Source: Alkalihalobacillus sp. CinArs1
GTDB taxonomy: Bacteria > Bacillota > Bacilli > Bacillales > Guptibacillaceae
Length of the DNA: 64,000 nt
Direction: 5' to 3'
Assembly (NCBI RefSeq): GCF_947387515.1
Contig: NZ_CANDOB010000001.1
Span: 1,488,001 to 1,552,000 of the forward strand
Of the stretch, positions 21,285 to 30,668 are shown piece after piece. Below the pieces are notes generated by a model. The model ran no database searches and was not told the origin of the DNA. It saw only the letters and a program-made list of their open reading frames with translations. Position 1 is the stretch's first letter. The number at the start of each line of letters is the position of its first letter. The position numbers and the translations under genes are program-made.

Positions 21285-23411
21285 CTATTGAACGATTTCA
21301 CGCTGCACGATCGAACGTTCAAGAATTTCGACGATATCGAGCGTTGAAACATCTTCTTCTACTTCTTTTGCTTTTGTTCCGTCACTCATCATCGTTAAGC
21401 AATATGGACATGCACTTCCGATAACGGACGGCTTAACGCTTAGTGCCTGTTCAGTTCGTGTTACGTTGATTCTTGAACCTGTGTCTTCTTCTGTCCACAT
21501 GAGGCCTCCGCCTGCACCACAGCACATTCCATTCTCACGGCTGCGATCCATCTCGATCACTTCAACCCCTGGAATACTACGTAAGATTTCACGTGGAGGA
21601 TCATAAACCTCGTTATATCTTCCTAAATAACAAGAATCGTGATAGGTGATTCGTTCATTCACTTCGTGCTTCGGCTTCAGTTTTCCTTCTTTAATCCAGT
21701 CATATAAAAGTTCAGTATGGTGATAAACCTCAGCTTCGAGTCCAAACTCTGGATACTCATTTTTAAGTGAGTTATAAGCATGAGGATCGATCGTAACGAT
21801 TTTAGAAATGTTATGCTTTTGGAATGTCTCGATGTTCTTCTGTGCAAGATCCTGGAACAAGAATTCATTTCCGACACGACGAGGTGTATCTCCCGAGTTC
21901 TTCTCTTTGTTACCAAGGATCGCAAATGAAATCCCTGCTTCGTTCATGATTTTAGCGAATGAAGCTGCGATCTTCTGGCTTCGGTTATCGTAAGAGCCCA
22001 TCGAACCTACCCAGAAGAGGTACTCAAACTCTTCCCCTGCTTTTTCTTTCTCTTTTACTGTAGGCACGACGATATCATCACGCATATCTCGCCAGTTTTC
22101 ACGCTCTTTACGGCTGATGCCCCATGGGTTACCTTGACGCTCGATGTTTGTGATCGCACGTTGAACGTCGCTATCCATCTTACCTTCCATCAAGACTAAG
22201 TGACGTCGCATGTCGATGATTTTATCTACGTGTTCGTTTTCGACCGGGCACTGGTCCTCACAGTTACGACAAGTCGTACAAGCCCAGATCTCTTCTTCTG
22301 TGATAACGTTTCCAATCAACTCATCACTTACAAGACCTTCCGCTGCAGCTGCTGTTTCCTGCTGGCCGCGCGCTTGATAAGCAAGTTGATTACCAGATGT
22401 ATCTGAGAAAGCATATGCTGGCATCCAAGGTGTTCTTGACGTTACCGCTGCACCTTTTTCTGTTAGATGGTTACGTAGCTTTACGATCAGCTCCATCGGG
22501 GAAAGGATTTTCCCAGTTGCTGTCGCCGGACACATATTTGTACAACGGCCACACTCTACACACGCATAGAGATCGACGAGCTGCTTTTGGTTAAAATCTT
22601 CAATCGTGTTAACGCCGTATGTTTCTTTGCTTTCATCTTCAAAATCGATCGAAGCAAGCTGTCCAACCTTATGTGTACGACCAAGAAATACGTTTACAGG
22701 TCCAGCGATTAAGTGAGCATGCTTGGACTGAGGTACATACACAAGGAACGTTAACAGTACGAGAAGGTGAATCCACCATGAGAAAAAGAATAGTGCGATA
22801 GCCGCAGTCTCGTTGATCCAAGAAAAAAGAAATGCGATCGCAGATGCGATAGGTGCGCTCCACGAATAGCCGATTTCATGCCAAATGATTTCCATCCCGT
22901 TCCCAAAAAGAACAGAAACCATCAACAATCCGATGAAAAGTAAAACGAGTCCTGCTTTAAATCCTTTTTTCAAACGAGCGATCGCTTCGATATATCGTCT
23001 GTAAAACGCCCATATTACTGCTACGAGGATCATGACAGTCACAAGTTCCTGGAAGAACGTAAACGCTGGATACAGTGGTCCGAGCGGTAAATGAGATCCA
23101 GGTGAAAGACCTTTGATGACCATGTCGATCGCGCCGAATTGGACGAGAAGGAATCCATAGAACATCATGACATGGATCGTTCCACTTTTCTTATCCTTTA
23201 ACAATTTCTTTTGCCCAAATACTTTTACGACGATCGCTTCGATGCGTTCTTTCATGGAGCGATCGAATTCTGCTTTCTTTCCTAGCTTAATAAATTCATA
23301 ACGCGTTTTAACAACGTACCCAAATAAGAAGAATGCGTAAGCGGTTACAACAATGAAAGCAATCCAGTTGATGATCAATAAAACATCCATGTTAGCAAAA
23401 TCTCCTTTCAT
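21285..23411 (-). CDS. fadF: Membrane Fe-S oxidoreductase FadF
   Basis: Membrane-bound iron-sulfur oxidoreductase (B. subtilis YwjF/FadF), proposed to take electrons from acyl-CoA dehydrogenases through ETF to the quinone pool. The 708-residue protein has several N-terminal membrane helices (about residues 10-260, nitrate-reductase gamma-like), two 4Fe-4S clusters (CVECGRCTNMCP and CTTCRNCEDQCP) and two C-terminal cysteine-rich CCG domains (MCCGAGGG in the second). Two starts are possible: the ATG at 23411 after AAGAAGGA, or codon 8 after AAAGGAG. A promoter with an operator and cre lies upstream. Confidence 0.88.
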   Translation of the reverse strand: MKGDFANMDVLLIINWIAFIVVTAYAFFLFGYVVKTRYEFIKLGKKAEFDRSMKERIEAIVVKVFGQKKLLKDKKSGTIHVMMFYGFLLVQFGAIDMVIKGLSPGSHLPLGPLYPAFTFFQELVTVMILVAVIWAFYRRYIEAIARLKKGFKAGLVLLFIGLLMVSVLFGNGMEIIWHEIGYSWSAPIASAIAFLFSWINETAAIALFFFSWWIHLLVLLTFLVYVPQSKHAHLIAGPVNVFLGRTHKVGQLASIDFEDESKETYGVNTIEDFNQKQLVDLYACVECGRCTNMCPATATGKILSPMELIVKLRNHLTEKGAAVTSRTPWMPAYAFSDTSGNQLAYQARGQQETAAAAEGLVSDELIGNVITEEEIWACTTCRNCEDQCPVENEHVDKIIDMRRHLVLMEGKMDSDVQRAITNIERQGNPWGISRKERENWRDMRDDIVVPTVKEKEKAGEEFEYLFWVGSMGSYDNRSQKIAASFAKIMNEAGISFAILGNKEKNSGDTPRRVGNEFLFQDLAQKNIETFQKHNISKIVTIDPHAYNSLKNEYPEFGLEAEVYHHTELLYDWIKEGKLKPKHEVNERITYHDSCYLGRYNEVYDPPREILRSIPGVEVIEMDRSRENGMCCGAGGGLMWTEEDTGSRINVTRTEQALSVKPSVIGSACPYCLTMMSDGTKAKEVEEDVSTLDIVEILERSIVQREIVQ

Positions 23412-23488
23412 GTCATTCCTTCTTGTAAGAACGCTTTACCTTGGATGTTGAACAAGAGTTGTGCTCCCCGACTGTTCGAACATTTTTA

Positions 23489-23502
23489 TGAAAACGCTTT
23501 TA
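23489..23502. promoter_or_regulatory. Near-consensus cre site in the fadF leader
   Basis: TGAAAACGCTTTTA differs from the cre consensus only at the next-to-last position. It lies downstream of the fadF promoter, a typical roadblock position. Confidence 0.6.
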
Positions 23503-23531
23503 AGTCAGAATGAAAGTAATTTTCTGAATAA

Positions 23532-23566
23532 AGTATAACATATTTTTCACTGAATGAGCATTCAGT
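23532..23566 (-). promoter_or_regulatory. fadF promoter with FadR-type operator
   Basis: The minus strand has TATACT (23532-23537) as -10. A perfect palindrome, ACTGAATG-AG-CATTCAGT on the plus strand (23549-23566), covers the -35 position. It closely resembles the known Bacillus FadR box, so repression by blocking polymerase is likely. Confidence 0.7.
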
Positions 23567-23639
23567 CAGGGATTTTTTTAGTTTTTATTATTTTGGGCAA
23601 ACTATTTTTATGGATTTTAGTTGAATCGAGGTGTGTTGA

Positions 23640-24818
23640 ATGGTCTTTTTATTAGTGATTGCTTTCGTGTTTTGGATCGGATTGGACCTTTTTCTAGGTG
23701 CAAGAAAACGAAGAAAAAACAGTTCGTCTATGAAGTCTGTACCGGCCGCCATGGAATTTTTCGCAGATGGTGACGATTTCTTTCGATCACTGCTTAAAGA
23801 CCTTGATGCAGCCGAAAATACCATCAATATGATGTTTTTTATTATTCGAGATGATAAAACAGGAAATGAGTTCATCGATAAGCTTTGTGAAAAAGCGTCA
23901 TCAGGCGTGAGCGTAAACGTGTTAGCTGATTTTATAGGAAGTAAAAGCATCAAACGTTCGACAATTAAACGGATGAAGGAATGCGGTGTGCGCTTCTCTT
24001 ATTCTAAAAAAGCATCATTTCCTCTTCTGTTTACGTCTTTAAACGAACGAAATCATCGGAAGATTACCGTAATCGATGGAAGAATCGGGTATATGGGCGG
24101 TTTTAATATTGGAAATGAATATGCAGGAAAAGATCCGAAGTTCGGCTACTGGCGTGACTACCACTTGCGTCTAAAAGGGGAAGTGGTCCACGAACTTCAA
24201 AAACAGTTTTTCAAAGACTGGTCACTTGAAAATCCTGATGCCAAACTAGCTGATGCCCTATTTCCACCCTTAACTAAAGGAGAGACAACTGTGAAACTTC
24301 ACGTTACGGATGGGAACAACGTCGAAGAGGTGTTTTGCTCTCTTATCGACAAAGCTACGAGCACCGTCTATATCGGAACACCTTACTACATTCCAGGATC
24401 TCAATTACAGAAAACGATACTGAATGCGATTCATCGAGGCGTGAGTGTGAAGATTATCCTTCCGATTCGAGCGGACCATCCTTTCGTGCAAGAAGCATCG
24501 TATCCTTATTTGACAGAACTTATTGAAGCCGGCTGTGAAATTCACCAGTACATGAATGGATTTTTTCACGCTAAAGTGCTGTTGATCGATAAAGAAATAT
24601 GTGACATCGGAACAGCTAATTTCGATCGAAGAAGTTTTACGATCAACGGTGAAATCAACTGCATTTTTCGTGATAAAGAGATGCTCAAACAAATCAAGGA
24701 AACGATCGACAGAGACATCGTTCAGTCAGAACTACTGGATATGAAAAGGCTCAAAAATCGGACGTTGAAAAACCGCCTGATCGGACCGCTTGCGAGGGTA
24801 CTCTCTCCGTTTCTATAA
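23640..24818 (+). CDS. Cardiolipin synthase (YwjE-like)
   Basis: Phospholipase D family enzyme that would join phosphatidylglycerol units to cardiolipin at the membrane. The 392-residue protein has one N-terminal hydrophobic segment (1-20) and two HKD motifs: His139-Lys141-Asp146 and His310-Lys312-Asp317, each followed by a G-x-N segment (GGFNIGNEY, GTANFDRRS). It is shorter than the ClsA type, which has two membrane helices. It is divergent from fadF, as ywjE and ywjF are neighbours in B. subtilis. Confidence 0.88.
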   Translation: MVFLLVIAFVFWIGLDLFLGARKRRKNSSSMKSVPAAMEFFADGDDFFRSLLKDLDAAENTINMMFFIIRDDKTGNEFIDKLCEKASSGVSVNVLADFIGSKSIKRSTIKRMKECGVRFSYSKKASFPLLFTSLNERNHRKITVIDGRIGYMGGFNIGNEYAGKDPKFGYWRDYHLRLKGEVVHELQKQFFKDWSLENPDAKLADALFPPLTKGETTVKLHVTDGNNVEEVFCSLIDKATSTVYIGTPYYIPGSQLQKTILNAIHRGVSVKIILPIRADHPFVQEASYPYLTELIEAGCEIHQYMNGFFHAKVLLIDKEICDIGTANFDRRSFTINGEINCIFRDKEMLKQIKETIDRDIVQSELLDMKRLKNRTLKNRLIGPLARVLSPFL

Positions 24819-24893
24819 GCGACGCTCTATGAACGGTTTCGTTCAATTGTACGAGGGAATGAATGTAGTAACACACATGAAAGGATGCTCTTA

Positions 24894-25850
24894 ATGAAAC
24901 TGCGGTTTGGCTATGTCTCACATGCACTTGCACTATATGAAGCAACCCCCGCTCGAACGATGACGTTTGCTCGCTATAGTAAACTTTCTGAAGAGGAACG
25001 AATGGAAAAGCTTCTTTCCGTTACAGATGCAAACTTAACGAATACATTACGTGCACTGCATTATAATATCGCACATGAAATAAACGTTTATCGAATGTCT
25101 TCTTCAATCGTTCCGCTTGCTACTCATCCTGAAGCGAAGTGGGATTATCACACGCCATTTCGAGATAAGTTTAAAGAAATTGGTGACCTCGTTAAAAAAC
25201 ATAATCTTCGAGTGAGCTTTCACCCAAATCAGTTTACACTTTTCACGAGTCCTAGAAAGCAAGTAACTGAAAATGCCATCATCGACCTTGATTACCATAC
25301 GTCAATGCTCGAACTGATGGGACTCGATAATCGATCCATCACAAACATTCATATCGGTGGTGCATACGGTGACAAGGAAGAAACGCTAGAGAGATTTTAC
25401 GAAAACTTTAACACGGTATCGGACCGGATAAAGGAAAGAATTACGCTTGAGAACGACGATAAAACATATAACGCCGAAGAAACACTAGAAGTTTGTGAAA
25501 AAACAGGAGTACCATTTATTTTCGATTATCACCATCATAAGGCCAATGAAGGAAACGGACTATCAAATGATTTTTTTGAACGAGTTGAAAAGACGTGGCA
25601 AGGTCGAGGCGTTCCCGTGAAGTATCACTTATCGTCGCCTAAATCAGAAAGTGCCTACAGAAGCCATGCGGACTACGTTGATCCAGAGTTCGCCGTACCT
25701 TTTATAAAAATGCTTAAGGAACATGGTGAGGATGCGGATATTATGATCGAAGCAAAGAAAAAAGACCTTGCCGCCCTTAAACTGGTAGAAGATCTTTCAT
25801 CGATTCGTGGAGTTAAACGACTGGATGGGAGTACGCTTTTATGGAAGTGA
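24894..25850 (+). CDS. uvsE: UV damage endonuclease
   Basis: UVDE-family TIM-barrel endonuclease that nicks DNA 5' to UV photoproducts; B. subtilis YwjD is the spore-associated homologue. The 318-residue protein has the family's metal-binding segments: SFHPNQF, NIHIGGAYGDKE, TLENDD and DYHHHK. The ATG at 24894 is preferred over one three codons earlier because GAAAGGA is better spaced. Its last 38 bases overlap the convergent hydrolase gene. Confidence 0.92.
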   Translation: MKLRFGYVSHALALYEATPARTMTFARYSKLSEEERMEKLLSVTDANLTNTLRALHYNIAHEINVYRMSSSIVPLATHPEAKWDYHTPFRDKFKEIGDLVKKHNLRVSFHPNQFTLFTSPRKQVTENAIIDLDYHTSMLELMGLDNRSITNIHIGGAYGDKEETLERFYENFNTVSDRIKERITLENDDKTYNAEETLEVCEKTGVPFIFDYHHHKANEGNGLSNDFFERVEKTWQGRGVPVKYHLSSPKSESAYRSHADYVDPEFAVPFIKMLKEHGEDADIMIEAKKKDLAALKLVEDLSSIRGVKRLDGSTLLWK

Positions 25851-26595
25851 GAAATGCGAGTACTGCATGATTAAATTCTCTAAATGATTTTGTTGGTATT
25901 TCATGAAATGTATTTGATACCCTAACAGTCCTTACAGACGGAACAGCTTTTTCATACATTGTCTGATAATGATGAAAATAAAATGCGAATTCACCCGTTA
26001 AATGTAATAGTGGAATGTGTAAATTGGAAAGCTGTTCTACACAAGAGTACAAGCGCCCTTTTACATAAAACTGTTTTAATACCTCTGGATCTGTCAATTG
26101 AAAATAAGATCGTAGTATTCGAAACTCAGCCTCCGTTTTGGCATGGCTTTTCGCTATAATCCAAGAAAGAGCTTTCAGGTTATATGCAAGAGATATACCT
26201 GCTTTAAACTCCAGATTAAGAAAAGGATCATTTACCTCAGGGAAACCTCCACATAACACGAGAGCAGCCACTCGATGTTGATGATGAATCGCAAATTCCT
26301 GAGCGATACTGCCTCCACTTGAATAACCAATAATAACAGCACGATCGATATGAAGAGCATCCATGAAATTCTCCAGATCATCTGCAAGCAGCGAGATTGA
26401 AAGCTCATCGTTACCAGATGAGCTCTTTCCATGTCCCCTCATATCAATCAGTAGCACACGAAAAAAACGTGTGAGTTCCTTTTGTTTATGGAAAACAGCA
26501 TGGCCCATTCCAGGAGGGTGAAGAAAGATTAATGGCAAACCTTCACCTTCGTCTTCATAAAATATTCTTACGTTTTTCAAATAAACAAATGGCAT
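25813..26595 (-). CDS. Alpha/beta hydrolase
   Basis: 260-residue alpha/beta hydrolase fold protein of unknown substrate. It has the oxyanion segment HPPGMGH, the DMRGHGKSS strand-loop, the nucleophile elbow GYSSGG and a late histidine (FHEIP or NHAV region). No signal peptide. AAGGA precedes the ATG at 26595; the frame opens 14 codons earlier. It is not part of the B. subtilis gene order here and its AT-richer look suggests an accessory gene. Confidence 0.75.
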   Translation of the reverse strand: MPFVYLKNVRIFYEDEGEGLPLIFLHPPGMGHAVFHKQKELTRFFRVLLIDMRGHGKSSSGNDELSISLLADDLENFMDALHIDRAVIIGYSSGGSIAQEFAIHHQHRVAALVLCGGFPEVNDPFLNLEFKAGISLAYNLKALSWIIAKSHAKTEAEFRILRSYFQLTDPEVLKQFYVKGRLYSCVEQLSNLHIPLLHLTGEFAFYFHHYQTMYEKAVPSVRTVRVSNTFHEIPTKSFREFNHAVLAFLTSIKAYSHPVV

Positions 26596-26623
26596 ATCAT
26601 CAGTCCTTATCTTGAATACATAA

Positions 26624-26654
26624 AATGCTTTCGTCAAGTTTGAGCGAAAGCATT
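26624..26654 (-). terminator. Hairpin after the XapX gene
   Basis: AATGCTTTCG pairs with CGAAAGCATT (10 bp), followed on the minus strand by TTTT. It separates the XapX gene from the hydrolase gene. Confidence 0.65.
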
Positions 26655-26674
26655 GTTATCTTACAAAATAATTG

Positions 26675-26845
26675 TTAATTAAAGAAAGCTCCTGAGAAGT
26701 ACTCATAAGCCCTAAAGCCAAGATAAATACCAATAATCCCCGCAATCCCTGCAAATGCTGGAGGAGCAGGAATAGGCAGCTTGAAAATTGCAAAAACCAA
26801 ACCGACAATAAATCCGGTCATAATTGCAAGTAAAACCATTTTCAT
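26675..26845 (-). CDS. XapX domain small membrane protein
   Basis: 56-residue protein, MKMVLLAIMTGFIVGLVFAI at the start, with two hydrophobic segments split by the KLPIPAPPAFAG signature of the XapX (DUF1427) family. AAAGGAGCG precedes the ATG. Function unknown; the family's small proteins are thought to sit in the cytoplasmic membrane. Confidence 0.85.
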   Translation of the reverse strand: MKMVLLAIMTGFIVGLVFAIFKLPIPAPPAFAGIAGIIGIYLGFRAYEYFSGAFFN

Positions 26846-27010
26846 AAAAATCGCTCCTTTTATTTAAGAGTATCCCCGTAATTAAAGAGGAATATGAAGA
26901 TGTTTGGAGCACTGTGGCTTCCAAAAACTCGGGTGTTAATCCGCTCAAAGTTGCAACTAGACTATTCTACCAAAAACATAACACAAGAAGCCATGGTATT
27001 ATTTACATAA

Positions 27011-27024
27011 CGATATCGCTTACA
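27011..27024. promoter_or_regulatory. Possible cre site upstream of guaD
   Basis: Minus strand TGTAAGCGATATCG matches the cre consensus at 13 of 14 positions. It lies between the XapX gene and guaD, 70 bases before guaD. Confidence 0.3.
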
Positions 27025-27093
27025 TCAAATACTAACGATAGGAATATCCTCTTCTTTGTCTAATAGTTTTTCACAAGGAGTGTGATGAGATAG

Positions 27094-27564
27094 ATGACAC
27101 ATGAAGGTTGGTTAAAAGAAGCGATAAAGCTTGCAACTACTAGCGTAATGAACAATCAAGGCGGACCTTTTGGTGCAATCGTTGTAAAGAATGGGCAGAT
27201 CGTTGGTCAAGGAAATAATCAAGTGACATCTACAAGCGACCCTACCGCTCATGCGGAAGTTGTTGCGATACGAAACGCATGCGCGAACATCGGATCTCAT
27301 CAACTTACTGGATGCACGATCTATTCCAGCTGTGAACCATGTCCGATGTGTCTTGGAGCCATTTACTGGTCTAGGCCTGATAAGGTGTATTTTGCTGCGA
27401 CTCGACTCGAAGCTGCAGCGTCAGGTTTTGATGATGCACTGATCTATAATGAAATCGAAAAACCGCCTGAAAAACGCATCATTCCCTTTCATCACATCGG
27501 TTTAGCGGAAAGCAAACAGCCTTTTGACGTTTGGGGGAGTAACACTGGGCGAATCGATTATTAA
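27094..27564 (+). CDS. guaD: Guanine deaminase
   Basis: Converts guanine to xanthine for purine salvage and nitrogen supply. The 156-residue protein has the cytidine deaminase-like zinc site: HAEVVAI and SSCEPCPMCLGAIYW. Length matches B. subtilis GuaD, and the segment DDALIYNEI and C-terminal tail are typical of the domain-swapped GuaD dimer. The AAGGAG site is about 13 bases from the ATG, longer than usual. Confidence 0.9.
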   Translation: MTHEGWLKEAIKLATTSVMNNQGGPFGAIVVKNGQIVGQGNNQVTSTSDPTAHAEVVAIRNACANIGSHQLTGCTIYSSCEPCPMCLGAIYWSRPDKVYFAATRLEAAASGFDDALIYNEIEKPPEKRIIPFHHIGLAESKQPFDVWGSNTGRIDY

Positions 27565-27570
27565 AACAAA

Positions 27571-27594
27571 AACGTCAGGAGAGATCCTGACGTT
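27571..27594. terminator. Bidirectional terminator, guaD / argS
   Basis: AACGTCAGGA pairs with TCCTGACGTT (10 bp, loop of four). The minus strand tail TTTTGTTTT serves argS; the plus strand tail is weaker. Confidence 0.8.
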
Positions 27595-27604
27595 TCTGTT
27601 TGAC

Positions 27605-29266
27605 TTACATTTTTTCAGGTGCTGTGACACCAATGATTTCAAGCGTGTTTTGAATCGTTTGTTGAACTGCCTTCATCAATTTGAAGCGAGCTGCACTTAG
27701 CTCTAGATTCTCGGGATCTAGTACGCGCTCCGCATTGTAAAAGCTATGCAGCGCTGCCGCAAGTTCGAACGCATAGTTCGTGATACGGTGTGTCATGCGT
27801 TTTTCAGCTGCTTCAGAGATTGCTTCAGGGAGCTCTCCAAGTTTCTTCAGAAGGTCGATCTCTTTTTCTGACGTGATGAGTGATAGATCTGCATCATCAC
27901 TAAGATCCATCTCTCTTCCCTGACGGAGCATGCTGCACACTCGTGCATGAGCGTATTGAACATAATAAACCGGGTTTTCATTTGATTTAGATACGGCAAG
28001 GTCCATATCGAAATCGAGATGAGAGTCTGAGCTTCTCATAGAGAAGAAATAACGCATCGCATCGATGCCAACTTCGTCCATCAATTCACGAAGGGTCACG
28101 GCTTTACCGGTACGTTTACTCATCTTCATCTTTTCGCCGTCTTTAAACAGGTTCACCATCTGAATGATTTCCACTTCGAGCTGCTCTTTTTTATATCCTA
28201 GCGCTTCGATCGCTGCTTTCATTCTCGGAATGTAGCCGTGGTGATCTGCACCCCAGATGTTGATCAGCTTATCGAAGCCACGATCGAGCTTATCTTGGTG
28301 GTACGAGATATCTGGTGTTAGGTAAGTATATGAACCATCACCTTTGATTAAGACACGGTTTTTGTCATCCCCATATTCAGTCGAACGGAACCATGTAGCG
28401 CCGTCTTCTTCAAATGTTTCTCCGCGCTCATGAAGCTTCTTAAGTACCTTGTCGATCTTACCGGACGTGTAAAGTGATGTTTCAGAAAACCAAACATCGA
28501 ACTCAACGCCAAATTCAGCAAGGTCTTTTTTCAATTTCTCAAGTTCGCGTTCAAGTCCGTATTCACGGAAGTAGTTGTAGCGTTCTTTTTCTTCGAGCTC
28601 TAGAAGACGGTCGCCTTCTTTCTCGGCTAAATCTTTTCCGAACTGTACGATATCTTGCCCTAGATAGCCATCTTCAGGCATTTCTTTTTCTTTACCGAGA
28701 GCCTGCATGTAACGTGCTTCAAGTGAAAGAGCCAGATTATGAATCTGATTACCTGCATCATTGATGTAGTATTCTCTTGAAACGTCATATCCTGCACGGT
28801 CAAGGATATTACAAAGCGTGTCACCGTAAGCCGCACCACGTGCATGGCCTAAATGAAGACTTCCAGTAGGGTTAGCTGAAACAAACTCTACTTGGATCTT
28901 TTCGTTTTTGCTGGCAGATTTCCCGTAATCACTGCCCTTTTCTAAAATCGTCGGAATAAGCTCATTCAAGTAGCTCGTATCCATAAAGAAGTTGATAAAG
29001 CCTGGGCCAGCGATATCGATTTGCTTGATTGATGCTTTGTCCATATCTAGATTCGCTTTAATGTCTTCCGCAATCGCTCTAGGCGCTTTTTTCGCAATAC
29101 GCGCGAGTTGCATCGCCATATTCGTCGCATAGTCCCCATGCGCCTTGTCTTTAGGGGATTCTAGAATGACTTCTGGAATCTCAGTTTCACTTGCGAGTCC
29201 CGCTTGAATGACGGCAAGTTTAATCTGCTCTTTTAACTGTTCTTTCTTTTGTTCAACACTATTCAT
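27605..29266 (-). CDS. argS: Arginyl-tRNA synthetase
   Basis: Charges tRNA-Arg. The 553-residue class I synthetase has the N-terminal additional domain, the HIGH-type motif HLGH (138-141), the KMSKR signature loop, and the anticodon-binding DALR domain at the C-terminus. Its ATG overlaps the stop of the DUF1934 gene (ATGA), so the two are translationally coupled. No T-box leader was seen upstream. Confidence 0.96.
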   Translation of the reverse strand: MNSVEQKKEQLKEQIKLAVIQAGLASETEIPEVILESPKDKAHGDYATNMAMQLARIAKKAPRAIAEDIKANLDMDKASIKQIDIAGPGFINFFMDTSYLNELIPTILEKGSDYGKSASKNEKIQVEFVSANPTGSLHLGHARGAAYGDTLCNILDRAGYDVSREYYINDAGNQIHNLALSLEARYMQALGKEKEMPEDGYLGQDIVQFGKDLAEKEGDRLLELEEKERYNYFREYGLERELEKLKKDLAEFGVEFDVWFSETSLYTSGKIDKVLKKLHERGETFEEDGATWFRSTEYGDDKNRVLIKGDGSYTYLTPDISYHQDKLDRGFDKLINIWGADHHGYIPRMKAAIEALGYKKEQLEVEIIQMVNLFKDGEKMKMSKRTGKAVTLRELMDEVGIDAMRYFFSMRSSDSHLDFDMDLAVSKSNENPVYYVQYAHARVCSMLRQGREMDLSDDADLSLITSEKEIDLLKKLGELPEAISEAAEKRMTHRITNYAFELAAALHSFYNAERVLDPENLELSAARFKLMKAVQQTIQNTLEIIGVTAPEKM

Positions 29267-29691
29267 TGCCTTGCTCCTTTCCAGCTTAACGACAGCTCGT
29301 GTCGTTGTGTTTCATCTTCTTCTAGATAAAGAATATAGCGAAGGGTCAAACGCCCTTTGTTTTTTTCTCGATCGACCAGCTGCTCGATTCGTTCTGTACG
29401 AATCTGCATCGGCATGGAACCGAACGGCGTTTTATATAAACTTTCAGAGAGCTGTCCAGGCGCAAATCCCTGGCGCATCGAAAGTGCTCCTCTACGGATC
29501 ACCGTTACCTGCTCGTTATCTATTTTCACAGTTGTGGAAACCTGTCCAATTTCAAGGTTTTCTTCATATCGCAAATATAGGGAGTCGCCCTTTTCAACGA
29601 GTTTACCTTGAACGGTATGGTTAGAAGATTCTTTTTCTTTACCTGATTGAATTCTAGATTCAATCGTTAAATCGATCGGATGATCGCTCAT
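29263..29691 (-). CDS. DUF1934 family protein (YwiB-like)
   Basis: 142-residue beta-rich protein, probably a small calycin-like barrel (DUF1934); function unknown. It is coupled to argS by a 4-base overlap, the same pairing as ywiB-argS in B. subtilis. The ATG at 29691 follows AAGGACG; the frame opens 21 codons earlier. Confidence 0.85.
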   Translation of the reverse strand: MSDHPIDLTIESRIQSGKEKESSNHTVQGKLVEKGDSLYLRYEENLEIGQVSTTVKIDNEQVTVIRRGALSMRQGFAPGQLSESLYKTPFGSMPMQIRTERIEQLVDREKNKGRLTLRYILYLEEDETQRHELSLSWKGARQ

Positions 29692-29744
29692 CGCATTCAC
29701 GTCCTTACACATCGTTAACTTTCTTATTATATGAGAAAAAGAGA

Positions 29745-29765
29745 CTGTATTCAAATTGAATACAG
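29745..29765 (-). terminator. Terminator of speB
   Basis: CTGTATTC pairs with GAATACAG (loop of five), followed on the minus strand by CTCTTTTTCTC. It lies 14 bases past the speB stop. Confidence 0.75.
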
Positions 29766-29778
29766 CCTCAGTCCAAAT

Positions 29779-30657
29779 TTATTCCTTATGAGTCCAACCA
29801 AGCAGCATTTCACGAATGAATTTACTTGCTGCGATCGGTGTTTTTTCTGATGGGTCATAAACAGGTGCAACTTCCACTAAATCGGCACCAACTACGCGTA
29901 CGCCTGCGTTTGCGATCATTGTGATCGCTTCTAGTAGCTCTTTAGATGAGATGCCTCCAGCTTCAGCAGTACCTGTACCTGGTGCGTATGCTGGATCTAA
30001 TACATCGATATCGATCGTGACATAGACGTTGCGACCTTTTAAAGATGGAAGAACTTTCTTCAATGGCTCGACCACTTCGAATTTCGACATGTGCATGCCA
30101 GAGTCCTTAGCAAATTGGAATTCTTCTCTCATCCCGGAACGAATTCCAAACGAGTACACATTCTCCGCTCCGATCAAACCACAGATCTTTCGAACAGGTG
30201 TCGAGTGAGATAGTGCCTCACCCTCATATTCTTCACGAAGGTCAGCATGAGCGTCGATGTGGATGACAGCAAGATCGTCATACTTCTTGTTGAAGGCTTT
30301 TATAATCGGCCATGTCACAAGGTGCTCTCCACCCATTCCTAATGGAAACTTCCCTTTGTCGAGTAAAGAATCAATATACTCTTCGATGAGTTCGATGCTT
30401 CGCTTTGGATTTCCGAAAGGCAGTGGAATATCACCTGCATCGAAGTATCGAATCTCTTCAAGGTGCCTGTCCATATATGGACTGTACTCTTCAAGGCCTA
30501 AAGACGCTTCTCTTATGCGAGCGGGGCCAAATCTTGAACCAGGACGAAAGCTTACTGTCCAGTCCATCGGCATGCCATAGATCACAACATCACTATCATC
30601 AAAAGAAGGGTTACTTAAAATAAACACATTCCCAGAATATGCTTCATCGAATTTCAT
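29779..30657 (-). CDS. speB: Agmatinase
   Basis: Manganese enzyme hydrolysing agmatine to putrescine and urea. The 292-residue ureohydrolase has the metal-binding motifs GGEH, HIDAHAD and DIDVLDP. It follows speE after 11 bases, giving a putrescine-spermidine operon as in B. subtilis. Confidence 0.94.
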   Translation of the reverse strand: MKFDEAYSGNVFILSNPSFDDSDVVIYGMPMDWTVSFRPGSRFGPARIREASLGLEEYSPYMDRHLEEIRYFDAGDIPLPFGNPKRSIELIEEYIDSLLDKGKFPLGMGGEHLVTWPIIKAFNKKYDDLAVIHIDAHADLREEYEGEALSHSTPVRKICGLIGAENVYSFGIRSGMREEFQFAKDSGMHMSKFEVVEPLKKVLPSLKGRNVYVTIDIDVLDPAYAPGTGTAEAGGISSKELLEAITMIANAGVRVVGADLVEVAPVYDPSEKTPIAASKFIREMLLGWTHKE

Positions 30658-30668
30658 AGCTGCTCTCC

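Noticed and set aside
26712-26948. 78-codon open frame on the minus strand
   Set aside because: It is an out-of-frame shadow of the XapX gene (26675-26845), which has the ribosome binding site and family motif.
29267-29800. T-box leader for argS
   Set aside because: argS is translationally coupled to the DUF1934 gene and no T-box sequence or specifier hairpin is seen upstream.
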